64,000 nucleotides of DNA from positions 1 to 64,000 of the forward strand of contig JAEEHB010000060.1 of assembly GCA_016280595.1 (NCBI GenBank). Direction: 5' to 3'. Position 1 is the first letter of the stretch. Every line of letters begins with the position of its first letter. The stretch is from Clostridiaceae bacterium (GTDB lineage: Bacteria; Bacillota; Clostridia; Oscillospirales; Acutalibacteraceae). The notes under the pieces were generated by a model that had not been told where the DNA came from, made no database searches, and worked only from the letters and a program-made list of their open reading frames with translations. The translations under genes and the position numbers were made by a program. Of this stretch, positions 16,674 through 26,476 are shown piece after piece.

Positions 16674-16700
16674 TTAGCACTCTCAATGGCAAAGTGCTAA
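16674..16700 (+). promoter_or_regulatory. CIRCE operator (HrcA binding site) of clpB
   Basis: TTAGCACTC, a 9-base spacer and AAGTGCTAA match the CIRCE inverted repeat TTAGCACTC-N9-GAGTGCTAA with one mismatch. It sits just downstream of a TATAAT (16660-16665) and 100 bases before clpB, so HrcA should repress clpB until heat stress. The gene for HrcA is not in the window. Confidence 0.9.
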
Positions 16701-16800
16701 AAATTCATTATTTGTTCATAATATTCGCGTATTTTATTCACAGCGGAGCGGTAATATCACATTGTAATGAATATACAGATAATCGAAAGGGGATGTATTT

Positions 16801-19386
16801 ATGAATACTCAGAAATATACTCAGAAGAGTATTGAAGCGATTAACACCGCTCAGAAATATGCGCAGGAGTCATCGAGCAGCCGTCTTGAGCAGGCTCATA
16901 TTTTATATGCTCTGCTCAGTCAGGAAAACGGTCTTATAGGCACTCTTGTTCAGAGCATCGGGGCTGACCTCACATCGCTCAAAAATATCGTTCAGTCAGA
17001 AGTTTCATCTTATCCGAAGGTAAGCGGCGGTGATTTGTATCTTTCGCCGGCGGCTTCTTCCGCTCTTGACGAAGCGGAAAACTGCGCCGACAAAATGAAG
17101 GATGAGTTTATATCCGTTGAGCATATAATGCTCGGCATCATTAACAAAGCGGATCCGTTTATCAAAAAGACTTTTGCTTCATTCGGTATTACCTCCGATT
17201 CGTTCCTTTCTGCGCTCAGGAAGGTCAGGGGCAACAGAAACGTTACTTCCGATAATCCCGAGGATACTTATGACGCTCTTAAGAAATACGGCAGAGATTT
17301 AACCGAAATGGCGCGCGCGCAGAAACTCGATCCCGTTATAGGCAGAGATGAAGAAATAAGAAATGTAATCAGGATTCTTTCGCGCAAGACCAAAAACAAC
17401 CCCTGCTTAATCGGCGAGCCGGGCGTAGGCAAAACCGCAATAGCAGAAGGTCTCGCCGCGAGAATTGCCAAGGGCGACGTACCCGAAAGGCTCAAAGACA
17501 GAACCGTTTTTTCGCTTGATATGGGCTCGCTTGTTGCAGGTGCGAAATACAGAGGCGAATTTGAGGAGAGACTTAAGGCTGTTCTTACCGAAGTGCAGAA
17601 GAGCGAAGGCAAGATTATTCTTTTCATTGACGAGCTCCATCTTATTGTAGGCGCGGGCAAAACCGACGGCGCTATGGATGCCGGCAATATCCTGAAGCCC
17701 CTTCTTGCGAGAGGCGAACTTCACTGTATAGGCGCGACCACTCTCAATGAATACAGGCAGTATATTGAAAAAGACGCAGCGCTTGAAAGAAGATTTCAGC
17801 CCGTGATCGTACCCGAGCCTACGGTTGAGGACACCATTTCAATCCTCAGAGGTCTTAAGGAAAGATATGAAGTGTATCACGGCGTCAAGATTCAGGACAG
17901 CGCCATAATCGCCGCCGCAACTCTTTCTGACAGATATATTTCAGACAGGTTTCTTCCCGATAAGGCGATAGACCTTGTTGATGAAGCCTGCGCTTCAATC
18001 AAGACCGAAATAGATTCGATGCCGTCCGAACTTGACGATATTTCTCACAAGATTATGCTTCTCGAAATTGAAGAGGCTGCTCTTAAAAAAGAGACGGATA
18101 AACTCTCAGTTGACAGGCTCGAAAACATCCGCAAGGAACTCTCCGAGCAAAGAGATATCTTCAATGAACTCAAGTCAAAATGGGAAAACGAAAAGCAGTC
18201 AATCGGCAGAGTCAGAGAACTCAGAGAGCAGATTGAAAATGTAAACGCGATGATTGAAAAGGCGCAGAACAGTTACGACCTTGAAACCGTCGCTCAGTTA
18301 AAATACGGCAAACTGCCCGAACTCAGAAAAGAGCTTGAAGCGGAAGAGGAAAAATCACAGGGCGACGGCGGCGCAACCCTTCTGCGTGACAAAGTGACCG
18401 AAGAGGAAATAGCAAAAATCGTTTCCCGCTGGAGCGGCGTTCCCGTTTCCAAACTTATGGAAGGTGAAAGAGAGAAACTGCTCAACCTTGATTCAATTCT
18501 TCATCAGAGAGTTATCGGTCAGGATGAAGCGGTCAGAAAAGTATGTGATGCCATCCTAAGGTCGAGAGCGGGAATCAAAGACCCCTCAAAGCCTATCGGC
18601 TCGTTCCTTTTCCTCGGCCCTACGGGTGTGGGCAAAACAGAACTTGCCAAAGCGCTCGCTCAGGCTCTGTTTGACGATGAGCACAATATGATAAGAATTG
18701 ATATGAGTGAATATATGGAAAAGCACTCCGTTTCAAAACTTATCGGAGCGCCTCCGGGATATATCGGCTATGACGAGGGCGGTCAGCTTACCGAAGCCGT
18801 AAGACGCAGGCCTTACTCCGTTGTGCTGTTTGATGAAATTGAAAAAGCGCATCCCGATGTATTCAATATCCTGCTTCAGGTGCTTGACGACGGCAGAATA
18901 ACCGACAGCCGCGGTCGTACGGTTGACTTCAAGAATACTATCATAATTCTCACCTCCAATCTCGGCTCGGATGCTATTCTTGACGGCATCGTAGACGGTG
19001 AAATAAGCGAAGAGGCGAGAGCGGTTGTCACGGCTCTGCTTAAAAACAGTTTCAGACCCGAATTCCTTAACAGAATTGATGAAACCGTATTCTATAAGCC
19101 GCTGAGCAAAGCGGATATCGGTGAAATAATCGAGCTGCAGATTGCATCTCTCAGAGAGCGTCTTGAAGAGAAGCAGCTTCACCTTGAAATAACAGATGAA
19201 GCCAAAGCGTTTATCGCGGACGAGGGTTATGATCCCGTTTACGGCGCAAGACCGCTTAAGAGATTTATTCAGAGCAGGGTGGAGACGATTGTTGCCCGTC
19301 TGATTATTGCCGACAATCCGGCTCCCGGCTCGCTTGTTAAAATCGATTATGACGGCGGTGAACTTACCGGCTCAATCGAGGCATAA
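16801..19386 (+). CDS. clpB: ATP-dependent disaggregase ClpB
   Basis: An 861-aa Hsp100 chaperone that, with DnaK, extracts polypeptides from aggregates. It has the N-terminal Clp repeat domain (residues 1-145), NBD1 with Walker [10 protein letters not shown] near residue 205, a coiled-coil middle domain (about 405-525) characteristic of ClpB rather than ClpA, and NBD2 with GPTGVGKTE near residue 607, followed by the C-terminal D2-small domain. No ClpP-binding loop motif was noticed. AAAGGGG precedes the ATG. Upstream lies a CIRCE box, so heat-shock control through HrcA is expected. The following transporter gene has its own promoter. Confidence 0.96.
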   Translation: MNTQKYTQKSIEAINTAQKYAQESSSSRLEQAHILYALLSQENGLIGTLVQSIGADLTSLKNIVQSEVSSYPKVSGGDLYLSPAASSALDEAENCADKMKDEFISVEHIMLGIINKADPFIKKTFASFGITSDSFLSALRKVRGNRNVTSDNPEDTYDALKKYGRDLTEMARAQKLDPVIGRDEEIRNVIRILSRKTKNNPCLIGEPGVGKTAIAEGLAARIAKGDVPERLKDRTVFSLDMGSLVAGAKYRGEFEERLKAVLTEVQKSEGKIILFIDELHLIVGAGKTDGAMDAGNILKPLLARGELHCIGATTLNEYRQYIEKDAALERRFQPVIVPEPTVEDTISILRGLKERYEVYHGVKIQDSAIIAAATLSDRYISDRFLPDKAIDLVDEACASIKTEIDSMPSELDDISHKIMLLEIEEAALKKETDKLSVDRLENIRKELSEQRDIFNELKSKWENEKQSIGRVRELREQIENVNAMIEKAQNSYDLETVAQLKYGKLPELRKELEAEEEKSQGDGGATLLRDKVTEEEIAKIVSRWSGVPVSKLMEGEREKLLNLDSILHQRVIGQDEAVRKVCDAILRSRAGIKDPSKPIGSFLFLGPTGVGKTELAKALAQALFDDEHNMIRIDMSEYMEKHSVSKLIGAPPGYIGYDEGGQLTEAVRRRPYSVVLFDEIEKAHPDVFNILLQVLDDGRITDSRGRTVDFKNTIIILTSNLGSDAILDGIVDGEISEEARAVVTALLKNSFRPEFLNRIDETVFYKPLSKADIGEIIELQIASLRERLEEKQLHLEITDEAKAFIADEGYDPVYGARPLKRFIQSRVETIVARLIIADNPAPGSLVKIDYDGGELTGSIEA

Positions 19387-19412
19387 ATTTTTATTTATAA
19401 AATAAATACTTG

Positions 19413-19442
19413 TTGCAAACACTCCCCGCACGGTGATATAAT
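19413..19442 (+). promoter_or_regulatory. Promoter of the yfcC-iol operon
   Basis: TTGCAA at 19413-19418 and TATAAT at 19437-19442 are 18 bases apart. Transcription would begin near 19449, inside the inverted repeat described next. Confidence 0.55.
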
Positions 19443-19499
19443 AAATAAAACTGTGCATCCGGCCCGCATTAAGAAGGCGGACGGTAACGGGGAGTGTTT
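19417..19499 (+). repeat. 12-bp perfect inverted repeat overlapping promoter and ribosome-binding site
   Basis: AAACACTCCCCG (19417-19428) is the exact reverse complement of CGGGGAGTGTTT (19488-19499). The left arm lies between the -35 and -10 of the operon promoter, and the right arm contains the GGGGAG ribosome-binding site. Only RNA entering from clpB would contain both arms and could hide the ribosome site. Confidence 0.7.
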
Positions 19500-19503
19500 C
19501 TGT

Positions 19504-21171
19504 TTGTCAGGGGAAATAGTAAAAGAAAACAATACTGAAAATGTAATGGAAAACGAAGAAAAGAATACAGGTCTGCACCTCAATAAAAAAACCATACTCG
19601 GTCTGTGTGCGATTCTCGTAGTGATTATGGTCTTTGCGGGCGTGCTCACTCAGATTGTGCCCAGAGGCGAATACTGCTTTTATCCCGATAACACTTACCG
19701 CCTTGCAGACGGCGCCGTTGTGTGCATCGGCGAGCAGGACAGCGTTTTTACCGTTGACGGCAAAAACAAAATCGGATATAAAGACTATCTCGCCCGCCTT
19801 AAGGAATACGGCATTTCCGTTGTATCTTATTCCGATGAGGGCGAAATAGACCTTACGGGTGCGGAGGACCTGAGCGAAAAGATAATCGATGGCACATATC
19901 ACGAAATCAATTATAAAATGCCGCTCTGGAAAGTCCCTGCCTCGCTTGTGCTTGTTTTCGGCTCGGAAAATATCACAACGGGTATTGCCATTATTCTGTT
20001 TATTGTGCTTATCGGAGGCACTTTCTTCATCCTTGATGAAAGAAATATCCTCAAGTACATAATGGCGGTTGTAATAAGGAAATTTGAAAACAGAAAGTAT
20101 ATTCTTATCTGTGTGATGATATTCATCTGCATGCTGCTCAGTTCAACCGCGGGCATATTGGAAGAATCGGTAACGCTTGTTCCGATTGCGGTTGCCGTTG
20201 CCCTCGCTCTGGGGTGGGACAGCCTTGTAGGTATCTCAATCAGCCTTATCGCTGTTGCTTTCGGCTTCACCGCCGCCACATTCAACCCCTTCAACGTTGT
20301 CACCGTGCAGAAACTTGCAGGTGTTCCCGTCTTTTCGGGGCTTTGGCTTCGTTTGATTACTTTCGCAGTTGTTTACGCCTCACTCACCGCATTCGTTGTT
20401 CTTTATGCCAAAAAGATTGAAAAGAATCCCGAAAAATCAATCTGCCGCGAAACAGATAAAGAACTCAGAGACAAGTTCAGGCTTACGGATGCCGATACCG
20501 TGCTCGAAGATAAAAGCACCGCCAAGGCAACAAGGGCATTTTTAATCTGCATCAGCTGTGTTCTGCTTTGCATAATTCTCGATTTCGCACTGTCGCTCGG
20601 CGGTATGCTTTCAATGCCCGGTATGGCAATACTCTTTACCGTAGGCGGCCTTGTCGCCGGCTATAAGACGGGGCTCAGAGGCAAGCAGCTTTTCGGCGGA
20701 TTCCTCAAAGGTGTTAAAACAATCGCCCCCGCAATTCCTCTTATCTTCTTCATACTCGCAATCACATATATCCTGAGCGAAGGTATGATTATTCACACAA
20801 TTCTCTATAAGGTTTACGGACTTATTTCCGATATGCCGCCTTTCGGCGCAATCCTGCTGCTGTTTGCGTTTATAGTGGTGCTTGAATTCTTTATCGGCTC
20901 GGGTACGGCAAAAGCCTTCCTCGTTATGCCGATAGTTGCTCCGCTCGCAAGCCTTGTGGGTATTTCCGGCAACTCGGTTGTGCTCTCATTCTGTATGGCG
21001 GACGGCTTTACAAATCTGCTTTACCCCACAAGCGGTATTATGATTATCGCAATAGGTCTCGTAAATGTTTCTTACGGCAAATGGCTTAAATTCACCTGGA
21101 AATTGTTTGCGATTGAACTTATCATTTCAATTGCGCTTATGTATTTTGCCGTCAGCATCAATTACGCATAA
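19504..21171 (+). CDS. yfcC: YfcC/DcuC-like membrane transporter
   Basis: A polytopic membrane protein of the YfcC (C4-dicarboxylate anaerobic carrier-like) family with about 12 hydrophobic segments, starting with TILGLCAILVVIMVFAGVLTQIVPRGEY and including VLEFFIGSGTAKAFLVMPI and LLYPTSGIMIIAIGL, both typical of the family. The start is uncertain: TTG 19504 has GGGGAG at ideal spacing, ATG 19546 (MENEEKN) lacks a good site, and GTG 19453 is the ORF-track start. I take 19504 (555 aa). It heads a five-gene run with a phosphoesterase and iolBDE. Substrate unknown: an organic acid or a cyclitol-derived compound is possible, inferred from context. Confidence 0.8.
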   Translation: MSGEIVKENNTENVMENEEKNTGLHLNKKTILGLCAILVVIMVFAGVLTQIVPRGEYCFYPDNTYRLADGAVVCIGEQDSVFTVDGKNKIGYKDYLARLKEYGISVVSYSDEGEIDLTGAEDLSEKIIDGTYHEINYKMPLWKVPASLVLVFGSENITTGIAIILFIVLIGGTFFILDERNILKYIMAVVIRKFENRKYILICVMIFICMLLSSTAGILEESVTLVPIAVAVALALGWDSLVGISISLIAVAFGFTAATFNPFNVVTVQKLAGVPVFSGLWLRLITFAVVYASLTAFVVLYAKKIEKNPEKSICRETDKELRDKFRLTDADTVLEDKSTAKATRAFLICISCVLLCIILDFALSLGGMLSMPGMAILFTVGGLVAGYKTGLRGKQLFGGFLKGVKTIAPAIPLIFFILAITYILSEGMIIHTILYKVYGLISDMPPFGAILLLFAFIVVLEFFIGSGTAKAFLVMPIVAPLASLVGISGNSVVLSFCMADGFTNLLYPTSGIMIIAIGLVNVSYGKWLKFTWKLFAIELIISIALMYFAVSINYA

Positions 21172-21195
21172 TATTTATCCGAAAGGCTGTTATCT

Positions 21196-22245
21196 ATGAC
21201 ACGGCTTGAAGAAAACTTATATATTAAAAAACCACTGCGCTTCAAAGACGGAAAATTCCGCATCCTCACTTTTTCCGATTTGCACGGCATCCGCAATTAC
21301 GACACGCGTCTTATCCGCGACCTTGACGCTATTATCGAAAACGTAAAGCCGGACCTTGTGATGCTGCTCGGCGATGTCGGCTGGCGCACAGCGGTTACGG
21401 ACGCGCAGGTGTTTGCCGAGTATCTTTCCGATGTTGTTGCCCCTATGGAGCGCAGAAAGATTCCCTGGTGCCACGTTTTCGGCAATCACGATGACGAGCG
21501 CGGTCTTACCAATGAAATGCAGGAGCCCGTCTATGAAAGTTTTGAATGCTGCGTTTCAAAATGCGGGCCGGAGGAAGCCGCGGGCACGGCAAATTATGTT
21601 TTGCCGATAAGAAGCGAAAACTCCGATGAAATCATATTCAACGTGTGGGGTCTCGATTCTCACGACAGTATGGGGGACTACATAAAAGAGTTTTCCCTTA
21701 AAACCGATCCGTGGTTTTTCAATCTGCCCGATCCGCTCTATCCGTTTTGCGGTTATGACAGTATCCGCTTCAATCAGATAATGTGGTACTGGAATTCATC
21801 CGAAGAATTAAACGCCTCTGCAAGCAAAAAGATTCCCGGAATTATGGCTTTCCATATCCCTCTGCCCGAGTTTATTGTGCTTTATAAAAACACCGCGCAG
21901 ACTTATTACAAAGGCACAAGGCGTGAATCGGTCGGCTGCGGTCCCTTCAATTCGGGCCTTTTCAACGCCCTCGTTGAGCGCGGCGAAGTCAAGGCTGTTA
22001 TCTGCGGGCACGACCACATAAATGATTTTGAGGGCGATTACTGCAATATCCGCCTTGCTATGGACGGCGGCATCTCTTACGACTGCTACTGTGATGACGA
22101 CCTCAGAGGCGGAAGAGTAATAGAGGTTAAAGAAGACAGCCCCGAGATAATAGAAACCTATATGGTCCGTTCTGCGGATTATGTTGAGGATTACCCCGGC
22201 ACCTGTGTAAGAAAATACGGCGATACCATGCCGATAGACGAATAA
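21196..22245 (+). CDS. Cytoplasmic calcineurin-like metallophosphoesterase
   Basis: A 349-aa phosphohydrolase without a signal peptide. The metal-binding motifs appear in order: TFSDLHGI, LLGDVGW, FGNHDDERG, AFHIPLPE and ICGHDHIND. It resembles cytosolic purple-acid/calcineurin-type phosphatases (YkuE/DcrA-like). GAAAGG lies before the ATG. It is 24 bases after the YfcC-like transporter and 16 before iolB, so it belongs to the inositol transcript. It might remove phosphate from a cyclitol phosphate, but nothing in the sequence fixes the substrate. Confidence 0.87.
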   Translation: MTRLEENLYIKKPLRFKDGKFRILTFSDLHGIRNYDTRLIRDLDAIIENVKPDLVMLLGDVGWRTAVTDAQVFAEYLSDVVAPMERRKIPWCHVFGNHDDERGLTNEMQEPVYESFECCVSKCGPEEAAGTANYVLPIRSENSDEIIFNVWGLDSHDSMGDYIKEFSLKTDPWFFNLPDPLYPFCGYDSIRFNQIMWYWNSSEELNASASKKIPGIMAFHIPLPEFIVLYKNTAQTYYKGTRRESVGCGPFNSGLFNALVERGEVKAVICGHDHINDFEGDYCNIRLAMDGGISYDCYCDDDLRGGRVIEVKEDSPEIIETYMVRSADYVEDYPGTCVRKYGDTMPIDE

Positions 22246-22261
22246 GAAAGGAACATAAAGT

Positions 22262-23068
22262 ATGGACAAGAGACATATCAGAGGACCCCGCAGTTATGAC
22301 TACGGATATAACGAAATCACCACTATGGGCGATAAAGAAGTAAACAGCCTTATGGATTTCGGCATTCTCAAACTTAAAGAAGGCGATGTTTATACAGAGA
22401 AACTTCCGCTTGAAAGAGGATATCTTCTCATAAGCGGCAAGGTCGTATTTGAATGGGAAGGCAATTCCCGCGAAGCGGACAGACCTAACTGTTTTGATTA
22501 CTGCCCCTGGATTCTTCATGTTCCTTCAGGCACCGAAATCAGCATCACCGCTCTTTCGGAGGCTGAAGTTCTTATTCAGAGAACAGATAACGAAAACACC
22601 TTCCCCTCAAAACTCTGGCTCCCCGAAGAGTGCAGAAACGAAAACAGGGGAGCGGGCACGATGAGAGAAGCTTCCACCAGAATTGTGCGCACAGTTATCG
22701 ATTATTCCACCGCTCCTTATTCCAATATGGTTATGGGCGAAGTAATCGGTTTCCCGGGCAAGTGGTCAAGTTATCCCCCTCACTGGCATCCGCAGCCCGA
22801 AATCTATTTCTATAAATTCCTTCCCGAAAACGGCTATGGTTTTGCCGAACTCGGAGAAGATGTTGTAAAGACTCACACCAATTCAACGGTCTTTATCTGC
22901 GATAAGGAAACTCATCCGCAGACCACTGCTCCCGGCTATGCAATGTGGTATTACTGGGGCATAAGGCACCTTGAAGGCAATCCTTATATCACCCCCGTTT
23001 TCATAGACGAGCATCTCTGGGTCACCGACCCCGATAAAGAAAAAGACTTCTGGCCCCCTGAAAAATAA
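22262..23068 (+). CDS. iolB: 5-deoxy-glucuronate isomerase
   Basis: IolB (268 aa) isomerises 5-deoxy-D-glucuronate to 2-deoxy-5-keto-D-gluconate in myo-inositol breakdown. It is a bicupin; the metal site is visible in SYPPHWHPQPEIYFY near residue 177, and family segments VPSGTEISI, NMVMGEVIGFPG and PGYAMWYYWGIRH are present. AAAGGAAC precedes the ATG. The order iolB-iolD-iolE on one transcript matches three consecutive steps, read backward. The kinase (iolC), aldolase (iolJ), dehydrogenase (iolG) and iolA are not in the window. Confidence 0.95.
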   Translation: MDKRHIRGPRSYDYGYNEITTMGDKEVNSLMDFGILKLKEGDVYTEKLPLERGYLLISGKVVFEWEGNSREADRPNCFDYCPWILHVPSGTEISITALSEAEVLIQRTDNENTFPSKLWLPEECRNENRGAGTMREASTRIVRTVIDYSTAPYSNMVMGEVIGFPGKWSSYPPHWHPQPEIYFYKFLPENGYGFAELGEDVVKTHTNSTVFICDKETHPQTTAPGYAMWYYWGIRHLEGNPYITPVFIDEHLWVTDPDKEKDFWPPEK

Positions 23069-23088
23069 TTAATGCGGAGGAGAAATAA

Positions 23089-24939
23089 ATGAAATTAACA
23101 ATGTCACAGGCACTCGTTAAATTCCTTGACAATCAGTATGTCAGTTTTGACGGTGTTGAAACAAAATTCGTTGACGGCATCTTCGGTATCTTCGGTCACG
23201 GATGCGTTGTAGGTTTAGGTCAGGCTCTCGAGCAGGGCGGCCACAGCCTTAAATTCTATCAGGGCCATAACGAGCAGGGTATGGCTCACGCCGCTATGGC
23301 TTTTGCAAAGCAGAGCAGAAGACGCAGAATTATCGCCTGCACATCTTCTATCGGCCCCGGCGCTCTCAATATGGTTACCGCCTGCGGCACCGCCACAGCA
23401 AACAGAATTCCTCTGCTTGTGCTTCCCGGCGACACTTTTGCCTGCCGTCAACCCGACCCCGTGTTACAACAGATTGAGCAGCCTGCAAATTACAGCATCA
23501 CAGCTAACGATGCTTTCAAGGCTGTTTGTAAATATTGGGACAGAGTCGTAAGACCCGAGCAGCTTATGACTGCCGCCATCAATGCGATGCGCGTGCTTAC
23601 CGACCCTGCTGAAACAGGTGCAGTCTGCCTCGCAATGCCTCAGGATGTAGAGGGTGAAGCGTTTGACTACCCCGATTATTTCCTGCAGAAGAGAGTATGG
23701 TACCTTGACCGCAGAATTCCCACAGAGCGCGAAATCGTAAAAGCCGCTGAAATGATTAAAGCGGCAAAGAAGCCTCTGCTTGTAATCGGCGGCGGCGTCA
23801 CTTACTCAGAGGCGTGGGATACCGCAAAGGCTTTCTCGGAGAAATACGGCATTCCCATCGGCGAAACTCAGGCGGGCAAGGGCAATATTCCCTGGGATTA
23901 TCCGCTTAACCTCGGCGGTATCGGTGTAACCGGCGGCGCGGCGGCAAACGCACTCGCTAAAAAGACCGACCTCGTTATTTCCGTCGGCTCAAGACTTACC
24001 GACTTCACCACCGCTTCCAAATGGGGCTTCCAGAATCCCGAAGTTAAAATGCTTTCAATCAACATCTGCCCGTTTGATGCATTCAAGATGGATTCCGTTT
24101 CCGTTATAGCAGACGCAAAACTCGCCCTTGAGGCAATTGATAAAGCGCTCGCGGGCGATTATACCGCCTCGTGGGGCGACGCAATCAAAGAAGCGAAAGA
24201 TTCCTATACTGCAGAAGTTGACCGCAATTATTCCGTTGAACTTCCCGGCGCTCTTTCACAGACCAGAGCACTCGGCGAAATCAATAAAGCAATTGCTCCC
24301 GATTCAATAGCGGTCGGCTCCGCGGGCTCTCTTCCCGGCTGCCTGCAGAGGCTGTGGAGATCCACCGTGCCCGGCACCTATCATGTTGAATACGGTTTCT
24401 CCTGCATGGGTTATGAAGTATGCGGCGCCCTCGGCATCAAACTTGCCGAGCCCGACAAAGAAGTATATACAATGTGCGGCGACGGCTCTTTCGTGATGCT
24501 TCACTCCGAACTTTACACCGCCGTTATGGAAGGCGCAAAGATAAATGTAATGCTCTTTGACAACCAGGGCTGGGGCTGTATCGAAAACCTGCAGAATAAT
24601 CAGGGCACAGATACTTTCGGCACCCGCTTCTGTGCGAGAAATCCCGAAACAGGTATGCTTGACGGCGACCTTGTTCTTATTGACTTCGCAAAGATTGCCG
24701 AAGGCTACGGCTGCAAAGCATACACGGTTGAAACCGTTGAGCAGCTTAAAGCGGCTCTTGAAGATTCCAAAAGACAGACCGTTCCCTGCCTGTTTGATAT
24801 CAAGGTTGCCCACAAGAGTATGAGCGACGGATATGACGCCTGGTGGAGAGTCGGTGTTGCCGAAGTAAGCACAAGCCCCAGAGTACAGGCTGCTTACGAG
24901 GACCTTCAGGAAAACATCAGGAAAGCAAGATTATATTAA
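23089..24939 (+). CDS. iolD: 3D-(3,5/4)-trihydroxycyclohexane-1,2-dione hydrolase
   Basis: A ThDP-dependent enzyme of 616 aa that opens the cyclohexanedione ring to 5-deoxy-glucuronate. It has the acetohydroxyacid-synthase-like three-domain layout: N-terminal pyrimidine-binding domain with [14 protein letters not shown] (the ThDP glutamate), a central domain ([15 protein letters not shown]) and a C-terminal pyrophosphate-binding domain with [18 protein letters not shown] near residue 465 and a downstream NNQG-type metal site. GCGGAGG precedes the ATG. The overlap of the ORF-track iolE start with the end of this gene is spurious. Confidence 0.95.
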   Translation: MKLTMSQALVKFLDNQYVSFDGVETKFVDGIFGIFGHGCVVGLGQALEQGGHSLKFYQGHNEQGMAHAAMAFAKQSRRRRIIACTSSIGPGALNMVTACGTATANRIPLLVLPGDTFACRQPDPVLQQIEQPANYSITANDAFKAVCKYWDRVVRPEQLMTAAINAMRVLTDPAETGAVCLAMPQDVEGEAFDYPDYFLQKRVWYLDRRIPTEREIVKAAEMIKAAKKPLLVIGGGVTYSEAWDTAKAFSEKYGIPIGETQAGKGNIPWDYPLNLGGIGVTGGAAANALAKKTDLVISVGSRLTDFTTASKWGFQNPEVKMLSINICPFDAFKMDSVSVIADAKLALEAIDKALAGDYTASWGDAIKEAKDSYTAEVDRNYSVELPGALSQTRALGEINKAIAPDSIAVGSAGSLPGCLQRLWRSTVPGTYHVEYGFSCMGYEVCGALGIKLAEPDKEVYTMCGDGSFVMLHSELYTAVMEGAKINVMLFDNQGWGCIENLQNNQGTDTFGTRFCARNPETGMLDGDLVLIDFAKIAEGYGCKAYTVETVEQLKAALEDSKRQTVPCLFDIKVAHKSMSDGYDAWWRVGVAEVSTSPRVQAAYEDLQENIRKARLY

Positions 24940-24953
24940 GCGGAGGAATCAAT

Positions 24954-25847
24954 ATGCTTAACAAAGATAAAGTAAAACTTGCCATTGCTCCCATAGCATG
25001 GACCAACGATGACCTTCCCGACCTCGGCGCGGAAAATACATTTGAGCAGTGCGTGAGCGAAATGGCTCTCAGCGGCTTCAAAGGCAGCGAAATCGGCAAT
25101 AAATACCCCAAAGATGTTGCTACCCTCAAGCATAAACTCGATGTCAGAGGTCTGCAGATCTGCAACGCCTGGTTTTCATCACTCCTTCTCTCCGAAGGCT
25201 ATGACGCAACCATCGAAGCATTCATCAAACACAGAGATTTCCTCTATGATCTCGGCGCAAGAGTAATCGGCGCATCCGAGCAGGGCAATTCAATTCAGGG
25301 CACAAGCAAGTCTATCTTCGGCGATAAGCCCGTATATACCGACGAAGAGTGGGAACTCATCAGAAAAGGTTTCAACGAGATGGGCCGTCTCGCAAAAGAG
25401 AAGGGTATGTACTTCACCGTTCATCATCATATGGGCACAGGTGTTCAGACCGAAGAAGAAATCGATAAACTTATGAGTATAACCGATCCCGACCTTGTTT
25501 ATCTTCTTTATGATACCGGTCACCTTGCATTCAGCGGTGAAGACGCAATCGGCGTGCTTAAAAAGTATGCCAAGAGAATCAAGCATGTTCATCTTAAGAG
25601 CGTGCGCAAAGCCGTTATTGCCGAAGGTAAAGAAAAGGGCTGGAGTTTTCTTGACTGCGTCAGAGCAGGCTCGTTCACCGTGCCCGGTGACGGCGACTTC
25701 GATTTCACACCCGTTTTCGATATTCTCGATGAGAGCGGTTACGAGGGATGGATAGTCGTTGAGGCGGAGCAGGATCCGGCGAAGGCGAATCCGTATGAGT
25801 ACGCATGTCTGGCGAGAAAGTATATCTTTGAAAAAACCTCTTTATAA
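24954..25847 (+). CDS. iolE: Inosose dehydratase (myo-inosose-2 dehydratase)
   Basis: The start was corrected from 24843 to ATG 24954, which has GCGGAGGA 8 bases upstream and begins MLNKDKVKLAIAPIAW; the longer version overlaps iolD. The 297-aa TIM-barrel protein dehydrates 2-keto-myo-inositol to the trihydroxycyclohexanedione used by IolD. IolE features include IAPIAWTNDDLPDLG, KGSEIGNKYP, YFTVHHHMGTGVQ, YLLYDTGHLAFSG and HVHLKSVR, which hold the metal ligands. It ends the operon; no strong terminator precedes the repeat patch, although the hairpin at 25896-25926 could act as one. Confidence 0.95.
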   Translation: MLNKDKVKLAIAPIAWTNDDLPDLGAENTFEQCVSEMALSGFKGSEIGNKYPKDVATLKHKLDVRGLQICNAWFSSLLLSEGYDATIEAFIKHRDFLYDLGARVIGASEQGNSIQGTSKSIFGDKPVYTDEEWELIRKGFNEMGRLAKEKGMYFTVHHHMGTGVQTEEEIDKLMSITDPDLVYLLYDTGHLAFSGEDAIGVLKKYAKRIKHVHLKSVRKAVIAEGKEKGWSFLDCVRAGSFTVPGDGDFDFTPVFDILDESGYEGWIVVEAEQDPAKANPYEYACLARKYIFEKTSL

Positions 25848-25875
25848 TTCGGTCGGGACATAAAAGGCGAAAAGC

Positions 25876-25979
25876 GAAAAGACAATAGAGTTAAAAAGGA
25901 CTGCGAGTTAGTAACTTGCAGTCCTTGATTATAGTTTGGTTATGATTTGATATAAGGAATGTTTTGTTATTGTCTTTTC
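25876..25979 (+). repeat. Palindromic intergenic element, copy A
   Basis: GAAAAGACAATA (25876-25887) is the exact reverse complement of TATTGTCTTTTC (25968-25979). Between them lies a hairpin AAGGACTGC...GCAGTCCTT (25896-25926) with a second inner stem AGTT/AACT. A related element at 46360-46456 keeps the layout but changes the stem sequence on both sides, so the pairing itself seems conserved. It may be a MITE-like or RNA-level structure, and it can double as the iol terminator. Confidence 0.65.
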
Positions 25980-25992
25980 TCGGAGCCTTTGC

Positions 25993-26095
25993 TCATTCGC
26001 CGTATCCTGATACTGTCTTCATTCGCAAATGCTCCGTTTTCATCCTTTTCTGTCTCCTCCCTAAGTGCCACTCAAAAAGCAAGATTAAAAACAGA
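25993..26095 (+). repeat. Intergenic repeat module (CCGTATC..GATACTGTCTTC), copy A
   Basis: The segment from GCCGTATCCTGATACTGTCTTC to TTTTCTGTCTCCTCCCTAAGTGCC...AAAACAGATTGCATATTT is repeated at 46686-46796 with about 80 percent identity by eye, and in truncated form at 46474-46500. Each copy opens with a GTATC/GATAC-type hairpin. No gene is visible. Confidence 0.6.
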
Positions 26096-26112
26096 TTGCA
26101 TATTTTAGCACT

Positions 26113-26212
26113 CACCCCGTAGGGGTGCGGGTGTCCGGTGGACACCTTCGCGAAGCGAAAGCACCGACCGAACCGACAGGTGAGACCGGATATCATCCGC
26201 CCGCTACAAGGA
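26113..26212 (+). repeat. Multi-hairpin intergenic repeat, copy 1
   Basis: Tandem hairpins CACCCCGTAGGGGTG, GGTGTCC-GGT-GGACACC and TTCGC-GAA-GCGAA are followed by GCACCGACCGAACCGACAGGTGAGACCGGATATCATCC. Copies 2 (26231) and 3 (47073) share the order and the GCACCGACCG tail, while hairpins 2 and 3 differ by paired substitutions. Confidence 0.75.
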
Positions 26213-26230
26213 TATGCGGAGCATAATTAT

Positions 26231-26322
26231 GCCTTCCCCTTGAGGGTGCGGGTCTCCGGTGGAGACCTCTGCCGAAGGCAGAAGCACCGACCGAGCCGAC
26301 AGGTGAGACAGGTGCCTGTGAA
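26231..26322 (+). repeat. Multi-hairpin intergenic repeat, copy 2
   Basis: Hairpins CCCCTTGAGGG, GGTCTCC-GGT-GGAGACC and TCTGCC-GAA-GGCAGA precede AGCACCGACCGAGCCGACAGGTGAGACAGG. The middle stem has swapped a G-C for a C-G pair relative to copies 1 and 3. The remaining stretch 26323-26436 holds low-complexity GCGCATTGCGCATTGCG repeats and no gene. Confidence 0.75.
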
Positions 26323-26436
26323 ACAGACGGATGAGGTGGAAAAAAACATAAGACAGGATATGCGTGAGCATAAACACCATCGGCGCTGTGCGCCCCTTCA
26401 TTGCGCATTGCGCATTGCGAATTTCGAATTCAACAC

Positions 26437-26466
26437 AAAAACCGCTGCACACGGCAGCGGTTTTTT
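26437..26466. terminator. Bidirectional terminator downstream of clpX
   Basis: AAAAACCGCTGC and GCAGCGGTTTTTT form a strong stem around CACACGG-like loop bases. For the minus strand it ends the thrC-clpX operon (10 bases past the clpX stop), and on the plus strand it also has a T-run. Confidence 0.85.
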
Positions 26467-26476
26467 GTTATTGTTT

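Noticed and set aside
25993-26322. CRISPR array
   Set aside because: Repeated units are of unequal length and each contains internal palindromes; there are no regular spacers and no cas genes.
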